Source: Carallia brachiata
Lineage: Eukaryota > Streptophyta > Magnoliopsida > Malpighiales > Rhizophoraceae
Length of the DNA stretch: 64,000 nt
Assembly: GCA_021464245.1 (NCBI GenBank)
Contig: JADCRB010000069.1
Span: 2,738,895 to 2,802,894, forward strand
Direction of reading: 5' to 3'
The notes beneath the pieces were generated by a model. It had not been told where the DNA came from. It ran no database searches and was given only the letters and a program-made list of their open reading frames with translations. This document shows, piece after piece, positions 11,901 through 24,760 of the stretch. The first letter of the stretch is position 1. Each line of letters starts with the position of its first letter. The position numbers were made by a program, and so were the translations under genes.

Positions 11901-12671
11901 ACACATCTTTACACAATCAAATAACAGTGCGCTATCTACACAATTCCTTAGCCTCACAATCAACCCGATAAAGATAAATTACAGCAGGCCACAATCCCAA
12001 TCAACTCAAACAAACCATTCACACCAACCAAACAATCCCTCTGTTCAAATATATACCATGTAACGAATAACAGGGGCTCCAAACGCCCAAATGATGAAAA
12101 ATTGAATCCGGAAACGAATGCCACCATACCCAATCAATCAAACGCGTCCCCCATTCTCACGAACATATAAACAAACAATTCACAGATCCAAAAGGCAAAA
12201 AAGCTTATGCGAGCATCACTCTGATACCGCGCGATCTTCTATTATAATCATGTACACAAAACCTAACACAGATCACCAGAACAACAAAAAGTAAATAAAT
12301 AAATCAATCAAAAATAATGGAGCGAAATTTCGATGGTTCAAATATCGAAAACGATACCCAATTGTACGCTGAAGCAAAAATAAGCATACGTTACAAAATT
12401 GCCGATCGAATTTGCAGAGTTGGCTCTTAAGCTGCATTTGCCGGTGCAATGGAAATCAAAGTAAAATTGCATATGCTACAAGGGGGATTTGGATTATTGA
12501 GTTATGTAATTTGAGTGGAGGAACGGAAAAAAAATAAAAATAAAATGAACAGAAGAAGAAAAGGAAGAGGAAGGAAGAAGAAGAAGAAGAAGAGAGAACG
12601 ACGCTTACGCCTGCAGGATCAATCTCGCTCAGGCATTCGAGAGAGCGACATTGCCGAGAATTAAGCGGCAT
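5941..12671 (-). CDS. Raf-like MAPKKK (B4 group) with N-terminal PB1 domain
   Basis: Serine/threonine (dual-specificity type) kinase of the plant B4 Raf-like group; some members activate SnRK2 kinases under osmotic stress. Coding exons: 12671-12609, 11738-8766, 8649-8563, 7920-7768, 7240-7077, 6985-6838, 6573-6451, 6358-6271 and 6152-5941; stop at 5943-5941. Phases agree throughout and give 1336 residues. A PB1 domain lies at about 213-300 ([18 protein letters not shown] through LRIFLIPL). A long Ser/Asn-rich linker follows. The kinase domain starts near 1050: GSGTYG loop, K1075 in [14 protein letters not shown] catalytic loop near 1173, GDFG near 1197 and MAPE near 1222. HFD in place of HRD is usual for this group. 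The start is the first ATG (12671), which is in frame after splicing. The alternative M at 11708 (MNSEVHC) would give 1305 residues. The intron after 8766 uses a GC donor. Confidence 0.93.
8650..8765 (-). other. GC-AG intron of the Raf-like kinase gene
   Basis: The exon ends ATG GAG at 8766, and the intron begins GCGAGTATAT. The acceptor TTTGTAG ends at 8650. Splicing GAG to GAT keeps the frame and yields [15 protein letters not shown], then [13 protein letters not shown], as expected for this family. The nearby GT (8761-8760) would leave phase 1 and reach a stop codon after a few codons. Confidence 0.85.
11739..12608 (-). other. First intron of the Raf-like kinase gene
   Basis: The donor GGC|GTAAGC is at 12608 and the acceptor TTGTTTTGCAG ends at 11739. 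The long exon is open past its acceptor only because TTG CAG happens to be in frame. No ATG opens it upstream of codon MNSEVHC, so an upstream exon must exist, either leader or coding. A purine-rich AAG repeat (about 12566-12598 on the plus strand) lies just inside the intron. Confidence 0.75.
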
Positions 12672-15600
12672 CGACGACGCTAACGAATTTTTGTCTCTTT
12701 TTTTTAAGAAATAATATATAATAAATGATATAAGCCTTTTTAATTATTACGATTTTTTTTTTCGAGCAACTTTTTAATTATTGCCATGAGAAAATCAAAA
12801 AGATTTTAAATCCAGTGGATGTCATTTCCAGGACAGGAGGATGAAAAAGATTTAAACGTGAATTTTTATTTAATTGTGATTATTAATATGTATAAAAAAT
12901 ATATATGTGGTAGTTTTTATGAGTTTTGTATAATATTTTTGTTTTTAATTCTTAAATATTTTTTTTATTTTTTCTTTTGGTCCTTTAAAATTAATACCAA
13001 GCGGGTCCTGTTTTCTTTTCCTATCATTGCGGGGTACATGCATTTTGTCTTGGTTGGACAAGCCCACCTTCTTTAAGTTTTAATTTATTACCTTCCACAT
13101 CTCGACTCTCGTAGTTTTTAAATTTCGTTTCCAAAACAAAAAAAAAAAAAAAAAGAAAAAAATCGGAAAGGTGTAAATCAAGAAGAAAAAAAACTTTTGG
13201 ATGGGGCATGTGACAGGACTTTGGACCTAGTAATCCCATAAACTGTAAATAGAATTTAAAAAGGAAAATTGAGTAAGTTTTATTCGTGTGATTTAACTGG
13301 GTTAAAATGTTCGATTTTATATGAAAATTTTTCAAATTAAATTATGTTAGTTTTGATAGGTAGGATTATTAACTGCCTTGGTAGATGTTTCGAACTCTTT
13401 TTGGATGAGTAATTTGCTGCTGTTAATCTCAAATCATTGATGACAAACAAAGAAAAGATATAGCTTAATATAGTCTCACTGGAAAGTTCATTCATCAAAG
13501 TGTACATCAACTTTTTTTTAATTTTTGTCACATACAATTTTGTTAATTAAACCGAGAGAAATTAAAAAGTCATGTTTACGTGTTAACCACAAAACATCTC
13601 AATTAACTCAAGATTAATCAGTGACATGACCGAGCTCATAACTTCAATTAGAAGAAAGTTTTTAGAATTTAGTTTGACTTTTGTGGTTTATAACTGGCTA
13701 TACGTAGCAATTTTGTTTTCATTGATTTGTGAGTCCATTTAATAATTCACTTGATAAACTTTTTTATAATATGCCGAGTCAATGTTTTGAAACAAAGCTA
13801 TGCTTATGGAACACCCTACGGGTATGACTCTTAACAGCTTAAGAAAAAACCATATGTTTTGATATATGATTTAATAATTCATTGGACAATTTCTTCTTCG
13901 ATACGTCAACTTAAGAAGGAAAAAAAAAAATAAATATAACAAAAATTTTATTATAAAACTTCACGAATAATAGTTAACTCTACTTAAATTTAATTTTAAA
14001 ATATAAAAATAAAATTATCAAAAACTCTCTACCACATCAACGAAGAAAATCAATTCGTAAAGAATAAAAAAAAAAACTTTCATACTATATATCATAACTC
14101 AAAAAAAAAAAAAAATTAAGAACAATAACTTCTAGTCTTTACAACAACGAATTTTACAGATAGATTGAATGGTTGTTATTAGAATAAGTGATTATTCCCC
14201 CTCCGTCTTTAGCTGTCCGAAGTTTGCCTTACTATTAGGGATAATAATATAGTACTCATCCAACATATTTTTCTTACAATACTTAAGTTCGAGTTACAGT
14301 ATTAGCACTTAGCGTAACATTAGTCTCTTTTACTCTCTAAGCTTGCAGTGTAGTATTAATTTCAGACTTATTAATATTACAATCGATTTGAGGGAATCAC
14401 ATTCAGATTCAGTAGTACTAACGTGATGAATTTGTCTTTTTAAGAGTAGTTCAATAAAATACAATAATGATAAAATATGACTTTAATTTATAAATTTAAT
14501 AATTAATATGTTCACGATAAAGTTTTTAACTAAAAAAGAAGCTTGCCTCTCTGTCCCGACAATAAAGGAGGTTCAAATTCAAGCGTTCAAATTGCATTAT
14601 TGTTTTATTTTCGCTTTTTTTCTTTAATGGCCATAACTGCAAATTTTTTTCAAAAAAAAAGCGCCACTTTTTAGAAATGTCAATTATTAGATAGGAAAAA
14701 GTTATAGTTCTAGATAAAAAAATTAAAAATACGTCTGAATATAATTAATTAAATTTAATATATAATTATTTTAATTATAAATATAATTTATTATATTTAA
14801 TTATATTTATAATTAAAATAATTATACATTAAATTTAATTAATTATATTTAAACATATTTTTAAATATTTTTTTTTGTTTAGAAATGTAATAGGCCGTAT
14901 TAGATATCATATGGTAATACGTCCTTTGAACGGTAAAGAGAGCACTTACCCTGTGTTTGGCTAGCCGTTGGAAAGGAAAAAGAAAAGGGAATTATTGCTT
15001 CCAATTTACTCTCTCACGTGTAGTCAAAAAAAAAAAAAAACTTTCTCATGTTTGGTGACACGTAGAAAAGCGAAAAGCATTGAGAAAATTGAAAAAGATG
15101 TCCTGTCAAATCAAACCGAAAAAAAAAAAAATCAAAGCATCACAAATTCACAATACATTCTTTTTATTCTGAAACTGTTTTTGTAATTTTAATTTATTAT
15201 TTAATTATTTATAAAGATATTTTTTAATTTTATTTATATATGTTTCTTTCTCATTATTTTTTTATATAATCTAAATATAAAATTTTATTTTTTTATTATT
15301 TATTAATAACTTTTGTTTATCATAATTTTCTTTTTCATAATTTTCTTTCTCATCAAAATTTTACAATCTAAATATACCATTATTTTCTTTCTAGGACTCT
15401 CATTTTTTTTTAGAAACATTTCAATAGGTAGAGTTTAATTTTTATTTTAGAGATATTAAATTTAAATTTTAAAAAACGATGAGTAAAATTTATTAAAAAA
15501 ATTATTATTCTCATTATATTATTATATCTGAATAGACCTCTTAATATAAAAATTTTCTACAACGTCTTGAAAAGAATTCATAGAAATTGCTTTTAAGACA

Positions 15601-16343
15601 TTTTTTTTCATCTTTCATGCCAGAAATTGACTGAATGAACATCAGGCAACTTGAGCTAAAGTGACTCTATTTTTTTATGAGTTTAATTATTCATACATAT
15701 TAAGTAAAAATTACATAATTTATCTAATCATACTGAATAATTTATTTTTAAAAAAAATTTAATTTTTTTATAATTTAATTATATATATGTAACTTATTTA
15801 TTGTATATTGAATTTTTATTTATTCAGATACTCCAATAATTAAATAAACCGGCCAATTAAAGCGACACGATGCGTGTAATTCATGCATAGACGGGAGACG
15901 GAGACCGACATGTCATTACGCGACCACAAATCGCCGGGGACAGGAAGCAGACTGTGATTTGTGAGGCCGTTAATTTGTATTTGGACGGACAGTATGAAAT
16001 GACTACGAAATGACTAAAAAGCCCCTGGCCCGGTAGTTGCGTAACGTGTCCCCATTCTGTAAGGAATCCGCCACCAGTGTGGAGACCCGTCTCCCACTCC
16101 ATCGAACGTGCCTGCTCTCTCGACTCTTCTTGAAATTGATTCTCTCCAGCTCGGACCCAAAAAAAAAAAAAGAAAAAAAAGAATCACTCCACTCAAAATC
16201 CGGCATTTGCTGGGAATCCAAACAGACACAACGCTCACGCAGACCACGCAAGAACTCAAAGGACACGCGCTTCCTTTTGGAGACTTCCGGCAGATCTGGA
16301 GCAGAGGCCGCGGCTGAGCTCGCCGGTACCGACCGAGGAGACG
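12672..16343. other. Divergent intergenic region, kinase and UGT80 promoters
   Basis: The kinase (minus) and UGT80 (plus) genes are transcribed away from each other across this 3.7 kb. It is strongly AT-rich, with many poly-A and poly-T runs. No gene is seen. A fold-back element lies at about 14708-14885. The last 450 bp, which is more GC-rich, contains the UGT80 promoter and leader. No clear TATA box was identified for either gene. Confidence 0.6.
14708..14885. mobile_element. Fold-back MITE with near-perfect hairpin
   Basis: Two arms of about 60-75 bp are almost perfect reverse complements. The left arm runs through ACGTCTGAATATAATTAATT and ends near 14787. The right arm begins near 14797 and runs through AATTAATTATATTTAAACAT. 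The loop is about 10 bp. Arm similarity weakens towards TCTAGATAAAA on the left and TTTTGTTTAGA on the right. No coding capacity. No confident target duplication was found. Confidence 0.75.
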
Positions 16344-19300
16344 ATGGCGGAGTCTCCGGAGAATCTCCGGAACTCATCACCTTCGTCTTCTTCTCATTCT
16401 TCGTCAATTTCCGTTGAGGTTCCGGCCGCAATCGAGCCGGAAATTGGCGCTGGAACTAGCGGTGATCGCAAAGAATTGGAGAACGGAGTGGCCGCTGGTG
16501 ACGGCGGCAGTGGTGCAGTGAACAACGGAAGCGCTGATTATTCAGGTTCTTGTTGATTTTTCTGTAGCATATGAGCAGAATCTTGGTATATTTTTCGTTT
16601 GTTTTTTGGAGTCTCTTTTAGTAATACGTCTTTTCTTTCCAAGGAATTGCATAAAACAATTTCATACGTGAAATTGCTCGTGTTGGTCAATTGCTCTTGT
16701 TATTGTGTTTTAGTCGACTAATTTTTGTAGTTTGATGATATTTATTTCTTTGAATGGTATAATTACATAGCAATTTTTTTTTTCTTTTTTCTCAGAAGAG
16801 ATATTTAGTGAGCAAGAAGCGGTTGTACGGACTATGATTGCCTTGCTATGTGTTATTTTTATCGTATTGGAAGGTTAGGGCTATAATTGGGTCTATGGGA
16901 GTCGATGGAGATGGCATTAAAAGTGCAAGACTCGAAAAAAAAAAAAGAAAAAAAAAAGAAAAAAGGCTATTGAAGCACCCAAGATTATAATGATCAATCT
17001 TTGCTGATGAAATTAAGGCTTCTTCTATGGAATGGGGAGATGTTGTAGTTTTTAGGCTTCTAAGAAGTAAAATAAAATTTTAGGTAAAATACTCCGTCAA
17101 GGTTGCCTGCAAAGATATGCATTCTTACCTCCTTAAAATTTGTTGTGTGTAACCCATTTTTTCCCCTGTATGGGCTTACGCGTTTAATATGATATGGTTT
17201 TCCTTAATCAGGACCTGCTGAAAGGAGTGCATCTGAGATAAATACTTCACTTGAAAAAGTTTCAGGAGTTAATAAATATGAATCGGCTTCGACTTCAGGT
17301 CAGCTTAAATTTGAAAAATCTAAAACCGAGAGGCAGAGAAATCATAATATACTTGCTGAAGAAGCGGCACAAATTTTTGATGACAAGATCTCAGTCCAGC
17401 AGAAGGTATCATTCTTCAACAGTGACATTCCTTTTCTAATTTGCAATTTTTTGTTTCTGGGGTCTCGAGCTTGGCTCTTTTTTTTTTCTTCTTTTTTTAA
17501 TTCCAACTCTACTGCTTTTTTTTATGTGCTTCGATGAGCAAGATCAGATCTTGTTTCCATGGGTCGGGGGTCTAAGTTTAACTAACTCTATTATTTGCAA
17601 TGTTAAGTTATACATCCTCTATGAAGAATATCTAAGTGCTGCTCATAGGTTTAGTTCCGGCATCATTCAATGTAAATAAATACTTATGACAAGATCCATA
17701 GACTATTTGTTTGTTTGACAGCAAATTGGTGAATTAGACTAGGTGATGCTTACTTTCTTCTAACTTGAACTTAAATTTGGCATCTTAGAATGAGTTGTAT
17801 GGTATGTTATTACGAAATAGTGGTATCCTTGCCTTGTGAGTTGCTGTTAGATATATATTGTGTCAGGGGAAGATAGTATGATTTACAAAATTGCATTTTC
17901 CATTGTACCTGTGGTTAATCTTTTTAATTGCACACAATGATGTGATCTTTTCTTGTGAAGCTGTAGGCTATAGCTATACTGCTGTCAACATTGCTACCGT
18001 CTTCAGGAAGAAAGATAGCTGATAATAATGGGGATTTTATTTTTTGTTTACCTTGCCTCTTCTCCCCATTTTAAAGACTAACTCTGACCACACCCCGTTC
18101 TCCTTCTTTTGCACTTGAGTAGAGGCCCTGACTTGACCAGAAGCAATCCAGGCACTAAAAACAAAACTAGAATTGTCTGCAGGTGCATTATGATAGCCTA
18201 ATATTCTTTCAAAAACAGAGCTTAAAAGTGTAGATTAATTTAGTTTAATTTACGAGCTTCTTGGAACTATTGGAGGTCATCAAAAAGGAGACTGTGTGCT
18301 GTATTGCGTCATATTGACCACGTTGACGTGCTTAAACTAAAAGTTTTAGTTACTTTCTGGTAGGTTTCTTACATTATTTTTTCATTCTTTTTCTGTATAG
18401 CTAATTTGCTTATTTCACATGCATTTTCTTAATGGTCATCTGCTTTCAATGCCTTTTATCATGCTTGCTGTTGCTTTTGTTATTATCTTGCTTATGAAGT
18501 TGCCATTTTCGTCATAAATAGCATCATGCGTTGCCGTGATTTATTACCTGTGTGCTTTTCTTCTTAGAATTTAATCTCTCAAGATGTACTGTTTCTAAGG
18601 TTCAACACAGTAGTTAGTGCCCAGGATGATGAAACCATGCTTTGGGTTTTTATTCAAATCTTTTAAAATTGTGCAGCTTAAATTGTTGAAGAGAATAACT
18701 ACTGTAAAAGATGATGGAACTGTAGAATTTGAAGTTCCAGGAGATGTTGAACCTCAATCTGTTACTTGTGGATCAGATGATGTATATAACACAATTGTTG
18801 ATGATGAACCTCTTGATGCAACAGACCTTCAGTACATACCACCCATGCAAATAGTGATGCTCATTGTTGGCACCCGCGGAGATGTGCAACCATTTATTGC
18901 AATTGGAAAACGTCTACAGGTAAGATGTTTGAGTTGTAATACTTGTTTTTACTTCAGTTGTGAGTCGTATGTATGAGCATTTTCTTCATTCTTTTTACTC
19001 TTCAAATACGTTTATGTACTTTTAAGCGTGATAAGATTGTTTATATTACTTAATTTGGTACCAGCCTTAAATGAAAGATTTACAGCATAATTTTGTGCCC
19101 TCAAAATTGTTTTCTTGGATTGCCCTCACCTGTCATTTGCTTATGCACTCTTATCAATGATCATACTACGATACAGAAGCTTTCATAGTATGGATACTAT
19201 GATACAGAAGCTTTCTTAGTATGGCAGCAGACGTTTTAGCTATATATGCAATGTTGATTTTTTTTATATTGCATTGTCATCGAGTTTTTCTTAAAAAAGT

Positions 19301-21092
19301 TGATTACGAAGTGAGTCAAAATCAGAATTTCTATTTTATGTAGAGCAAAAGTTATAATTATGTGGTTGCAATAAGGTTCTGTGATTGTTTGGAACTTTAC
19401 CATTTGAATTGTTTGTTTATTTATAATAATAGTTGCATGCAGGATTACGGTCATCGTGTCAGACTAGCAACTCATTCAAATTTTAAAGAGTTCGTCCTCA
19501 CTGCGGGGTTGGAGTTTTATGCTTTGGGTGGAGATCCAAAAGTTCTTGCTGGTTGTATGTAGCTGGAATTGCCTTTTGTTTCAAGTTATTGAGTCATCTT
19601 TTTTTCAATTTTCTTCTCTTTTTTTCCATTAGGGTAGTTTCTTAAAGGCTTATTTTACATTTGTCTATCTATCTATTGTGGATGTCTGGTTTAAAAAAAT
19701 TTCAGCCTCAAACTTCCTTATTTGAAATTTTATATTACTCCTTATAGTTAAAACCTTGTTGGATCGTTCTGGATGATTTGAATTCTTCTTAATTCTTCAA
19801 CAACATTGAGCAAATTTAATTTTTTCAGTGGATTCGATGAATAAGTCTTCACTTGTTTTTCCTCCAAGCAGACATGGTTAAAAACAAAGGTTTCTTGCCA
19901 TCTGGGCCTTCGGAGATACCCATCCAGCGAAATCAAATGAAGGACATTATATTCTCCTTACTTCCTGCTTGTAAGGAACCTGATGTTGATTCAGGCATCC
20001 CTTTCAAGGCAGATGCAATCATTGCCAATCCTCCAGCCTATGGTAAGATTTAGTCCTTGCTCACATTTGAATCAATGTTTGGCATCTCAAATTTGAACCT
20101 CATCCGTTTTGCCTTTTCTTCTGTGATTGTTATCTTGAAATGTGTGGGAGTGCGGGACTTTGTTTTGGTTGTCTCCCATGTAGAGTTTTTATATGCCTTA
20201 TGTATGACACTCAATCACATACATAGTATGTAGCTGTAACTCCTTAATTCTTTCCATCTCCATTTTAGAATTTTTTTAGCCATTTTCCAATAACATCTGA
20301 AATATTTGAGGGTTAATTACTCTTTCTACCTCACGCCATGCCTCATCAAGTTTGAACTGTCACTTTAATGATAGCATCATGGTTTAAACCAATTCAAAGC
20401 TGTGATTCTCTTGTAGTATTTTTGAGTGCAATATAAGTTTTAATCAATTACATCTAAACTGCTTATTTGAGTATGTAGAATTCGCAGAGTTTTCTATTGA
20501 TTCATATTTTGATCCTCCACTTTTCTTTATTTTCCTTTATCTTGTGGGGCAATGGGAAAGGTGGGTGTGGTGAATTTTGCTGTATGGTTTTTCAGATGAT
20601 GATCCCAATACATTTCCTGTTTGTTCATCTTACATAATTTGTATCAAGGGCCATCCTCCAGTTTCATTCGCTGTTCTGTTTGTCTCTATGCTAGTGTGTG
20701 TCCATTCTTGTTGTGCCGGGTAATGTGCTGATTGTGAGTTGATAGTTGCTTTCCCGTTCTTGCTTCAGATGTCCTGAAATTTAGTTATGCAGTTTCGTGT
20801 AAAGATTCTTTGCTTTTGATTACAACGAAATGCTCAAGTTCAGCTCATTGAAAAAGAGAAATGTTAAACTTGCTGTCACTTATTTTTTTGTAGCATTCTA
20901 CAACTAACCAATGTTTTGCTAGGTCATACCCACGTGGCAGAGGCACTGAAAATTCCAATTCATATCTTTTTCACCATGCCATGGACGTAAGTTTTGTCTG
21001 GGTAATGGAATCTAGCAGAGTTGAATGCACCTTATAATATTGTTATAGTTTTCTTAATTCTGTTTTGTTCTTTGTGACTGTTGCTTAATACT

Positions 21093-21129
<37 letters not shown>

Positions 21130-24100
21130 GGCCAACTAGTGAATTTCCACATCCGTTGTCCCGTGTGAAGCAGCCTGCTGGGTATCGAGTGAGCTCATTT
21201 ATCCTTCTTCCCCCCGTCTTTTTTCTCCTGTTTCCCCTATTTGGTAATCTTTCTGTACTACGATGTTGCTTTCTAAGGAACTTTTGCTTTGTTGAATTTC
21301 TGTAGCTTTCGTATCAAATAGTTGACTCACTGATTTGGCTTGGAATACGAGACATGATAAATGAAGTTAGGAAAAAAAAGCTGAAGCTACGGCCAGTCAC
21401 ATATCTTAGTGGTTCACAGGGCTCTGATTCTGATGTGCCTTATGGATACATATGGAGCCCCCACCTTGTTCCTAAACCTAAAGGTTCTATATGCTCTAAC
21501 TGTGTATTTTGAAAAGATTTTGTTATTTCTCACATAGCTGTTGTACTGAAGTTGGACATAACTATTTGAATCAAGATGTTGGACTTGACTATTATTATAC
21601 TCTATGTTGAACTGTTGGGCAATTTTTCATCATCCTATGTATAATGCTGACTTATAATTCAAAACTGTTGGAGGGCAAGAACCTTGAAATGAGTTTGAAA
21701 GAATTGATCCATTTGACTTGGATACATATTTTGGAATTTTATGAACACATTCTTTTGATTTCAGAGAACCTTGATTGATCCAAATGTCTGTTTTCCTTGG
21801 ATATCTGTTTTTCTTGCATGTATGAAAGCTGCTTCCTGTGATATAGTGGAACAGATATTACCCTTCTGGCAAATTTTCGTATAAATTTTCCTTTTGTTTT
21901 CCTAAAAAACTCGTCTAGGTGCTCTCTTCATCTAACAAGCTTTGGGCTGTTTATATTTGATTTGATAAAGATTTGTGGAGTTTGAGCTTGAACCAAGCTA
22001 CTCGACCTGCAGATTGAGAATAGTATTATATTTTCCTCACAGATATGTAGAAACCTACCAAAAATAAATAAGGGAGAAACACCCTTATAGAATTGATAGT
22101 CTGCTTGGAGTCGAATGTAAAAAGAAATCAAATTTCTGAGTCCACAAATGAAACTGTTTTCACAAATAATATGGTTTTCACAAATAGTATAGTTCATCTG
22201 TGGTTATGTTTTATGCAAAACAAATTATTATGCGTTATCCTTCCGCAATCTGCAGGTATGACCCTTGATGGATAATGTTAATTTGATTTTCTGTAACTTT
22301 TGCTGTTTGCAGACTGGGGACCTAAGGTTGACGTCGTGGGATTTTGCTTTCTTGATCTGGCTTCAAATTATGAGCCCCCTGACGCACTAGTGAAATGGCT
22401 TGAAGCTGGTCCTGAACCTATTTATATTGGATTTGGAAGCCTTGTGAGTGTTTTTCTTTTTGCTTTTTTTTTTTTTTTTGATAAGCTTGTAAGGATGGAT
22501 TTAATTTCTTTTGTTTATTTATTATTTTACTGTTTCAATGAAACATGAGCTCTAAGATCCATTGAAACCTATTTACTAATTTTGACTCGTTGGAGGTGCA
22601 AAATCTGAGGTTTTTTTTTGTTCTTTTTTTTTTTTTTTCAGACATGAGCGTCATAAAAATGCTATGAAGAAATATCCATATGTGGCCCTTGTGGGCTACA
22701 ATAAAATCTTTATTGCTGTATTTACAATTTCAACCTTGGGATGCAACTATTAGCTCATTACCAGTCGACCTTTGGTCAAGTATTATTGAGGGTTGTCACT
22801 TAGGCATGCGAGAACAAATTCGGACCCCAGTGTTGTTGCCTCAAATGCCCAAAAAAAAAAAAAAAAAACACTCACACACTCGGGCATTTTATTTGTCTCA
22901 TTTTTATCATATTCAGCTCGGTTCTTCTTCTTGCAACATTTGCTTGATATGTTGTAGTTGTCAATTGAGAAGGCACATACTGGGCTTAAATATAAATGAC
23001 ATTTCATTTCTAGGATTGGTAAATATTAAAATGGTGCTGTAGTTGGGTTAGAATTGAATAACATGGTAGACATTTTAAATATGTATATCCTCAAGGCAAT
23101 GTCGTTATTTGACTATCTATGTAAACTTGTTATTTTGTCTATGTTCTTGATCCTCTCAAGCCTCAATGATGAAATTTCTGGCTTTCCAGCTTCCAACATC
23201 TGAATTTAGTTAGTTTTTGGTACTCATTCTTTTCCATGTCAGCCTGTTCAAGAACCAGAAAAAATGACACAAATAATCGTCAAGGCACTGGAGCAAACTG
23301 GACAGAGGGGCATCATTAACAAAGGCTGGGGTGGCTTGGGGAACTGTAAGCATTTAATTCTCCATCAAGACTTTCTCTACTTATAATCACTATTACCATT
23401 CTTGTATTGTGTTTTATTCTCGCTGCCGGCACTTTGTATTTTTTTCTGTGCGCTGATCTACATGGCTTAATTTTTCTTCTTCCAGTGGCAGAACCGAAGG
23501 AAACTATATACTTATTGGATAATTGCCCACATGACTGGCTATTTTTAAGATGCAAGGCAGTGGTAAGGGTTTGAGTAACAACCCTCTTTACACTATGACT
23601 CCTAAAATGAATTAATCTCAAGATTGGGGACTCAAAAAATGGTTTGTTCATGTTTAGCCAACAGAAGTGGCTATTGGTTGGGCAAATGATGTGTAAATCA
23701 GTGAAGGTGAAAAATGTTTGTTTCTGTGTGGAAAGCCTTTTTCCTCAATATTAGGAAGCCATGCTTGGTATGCTCATTTTTTGGCAGAAGATTCATTGTG
23801 GGTGTTTTTGACTGATATTGATTGAAGCTTTATCCTTCATCTCTTATAGCGATTTTATTTAAGACTTCTGATGGCATTTCTTAGCATTTTATATTTTGCT
23901 TACAGGTCCATCATGGAGGTGCTGGAACAACAGCTGCTGGTCTGAAAGCTGCAGTAATGACCGTAGCTTATTTCTCCCATACATTTAGAACTGCCATTTC
24001 CAAATCATATGTTTCCTGCATTATTGTTAATCCGTGTTATTGCGGAATGTAGTGCCCCACGACAATTGTACCTTTCTTTGGTGACCAACCTTTCTGGGGT

Positions 24101-24760
24101 GAGAGAGTGCATGCGAGACGAGTAGGCCCTCAACCTATCCCAGTTGATGAGTTTTCACTTTCCAAGTTGGTTGATGCAATAAATTTCATGATTGATCCAA
24201 AGGTAATTTCAGAATCTTCCACGGAATTTTCATATTGTAATCCATATAGGCTTAGCCAGGCAGAGGGAAGGAATTGCCTTATGTTTTACCGGTAGACTTG
24301 ACAGAGCTTGTTTAACTATAAATGTGCGCAAGAACACTGACAATGTTTGGGAGGCTGCTGTCTCGAAAAGAGTAAGCTTAATATGAACAAGTCATAAATG
24401 CTACAGCAGCCTGCTTTTCACTTCCCCGCATCTTAATTCAAATTGGGCTAATAGAGCTGAATTTGGGGGTTCTCATATGGGGCCACTACTATAATACTTC
24501 CATAGAACTTCGGACTAGGAGTTAGAGTTGCAACATTTAGGCCCTGGATGGAATTTAGAACTAGAAATTGCCTGATGAACTTGTCATGGCAGGTGAAGGA
24601 GCGAGCAGTTGAGCTTGCTAAGGCAATGGAGGATGAGGATGGGGTAACTGGAGCAGTGAAAGCTTTTTTTAAGCATCTTCCTTGTAGAAAGCCTGACCCC
24701 AAGCCATCACCAGAACCCTCCAGTTTGTTCTCCTTTAATAGATGCTTTGGTTGTTGCTAA
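16344..24760 (+). CDS. UGT80A2: Sterol 3-beta-glucosyltransferase, UGT80A2 type
   Basis: Transfers glucose from UDP-glucose to the 3-beta hydroxyl of membrane sterols, making steryl glucosides. Fourteen exons: 16344-16545, 17212-17405, 18677-18919, 19443-19554, 19872-20042, 20923-20986, 21131-21188, 21306-21483, 22313-22443, 23243-23345, 23486-23562, 23906-23953, 24053-24202 and 24593-24760. All use GT-AG introns with matching phases and total 632 residues, near the usual plant length. The N-terminal 120 residues are Ser/Gly/Glu-rich. The GT28-type domain carries GTRGDVQPFIAIGKRL near 197-211. The C-terminal donor-binding region has HHGGAGTTAAGLKAA at about 513-527, followed by PFFGDQPFWGERVHARRVGP. 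The protein ends FNRCFGCC. At exon 4 the donor GGTT|GTATGT is preferred over the earlier GTTGTA because it restores the conserved LAGYMVKNKGF. The long intergenic gap upstream gives no other start. Confidence 0.97.
19164..19225 (+). repeat. 31-bp tandem duplication in UGT80 intron 3
   Basis: Units 19164-19194 and 19195-19225 share TACTAYGATACAGAAGCTTTC followed by TAGTATGG, with three differences. Confidence 0.85.
21096..21125 (+). repeat. (TC)n microsatellite at a splice acceptor
   Basis: About fifteen TC dinucleotides run directly into CACCAG, the acceptor of UGT80 exon 7 (21131). The microsatellite therefore serves as the polypyrimidine tract. Confidence 0.95.

Noticed and set aside
11387..11971. 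Plus-strand frame of 194 residues
   Set aside because: It lies opposite the first long exon of the kinase gene and runs into its first intron. Composition follows the antisense of a real coding sequence.
16003..16431. Minus-strand frame of 142 residues (and 81 residues) overlapping the UGT80 start
   Set aside because: It is the antisense of UGT80 exon 1 and its GC-rich leader, with low-complexity Ser/Phe runs and no family motif.
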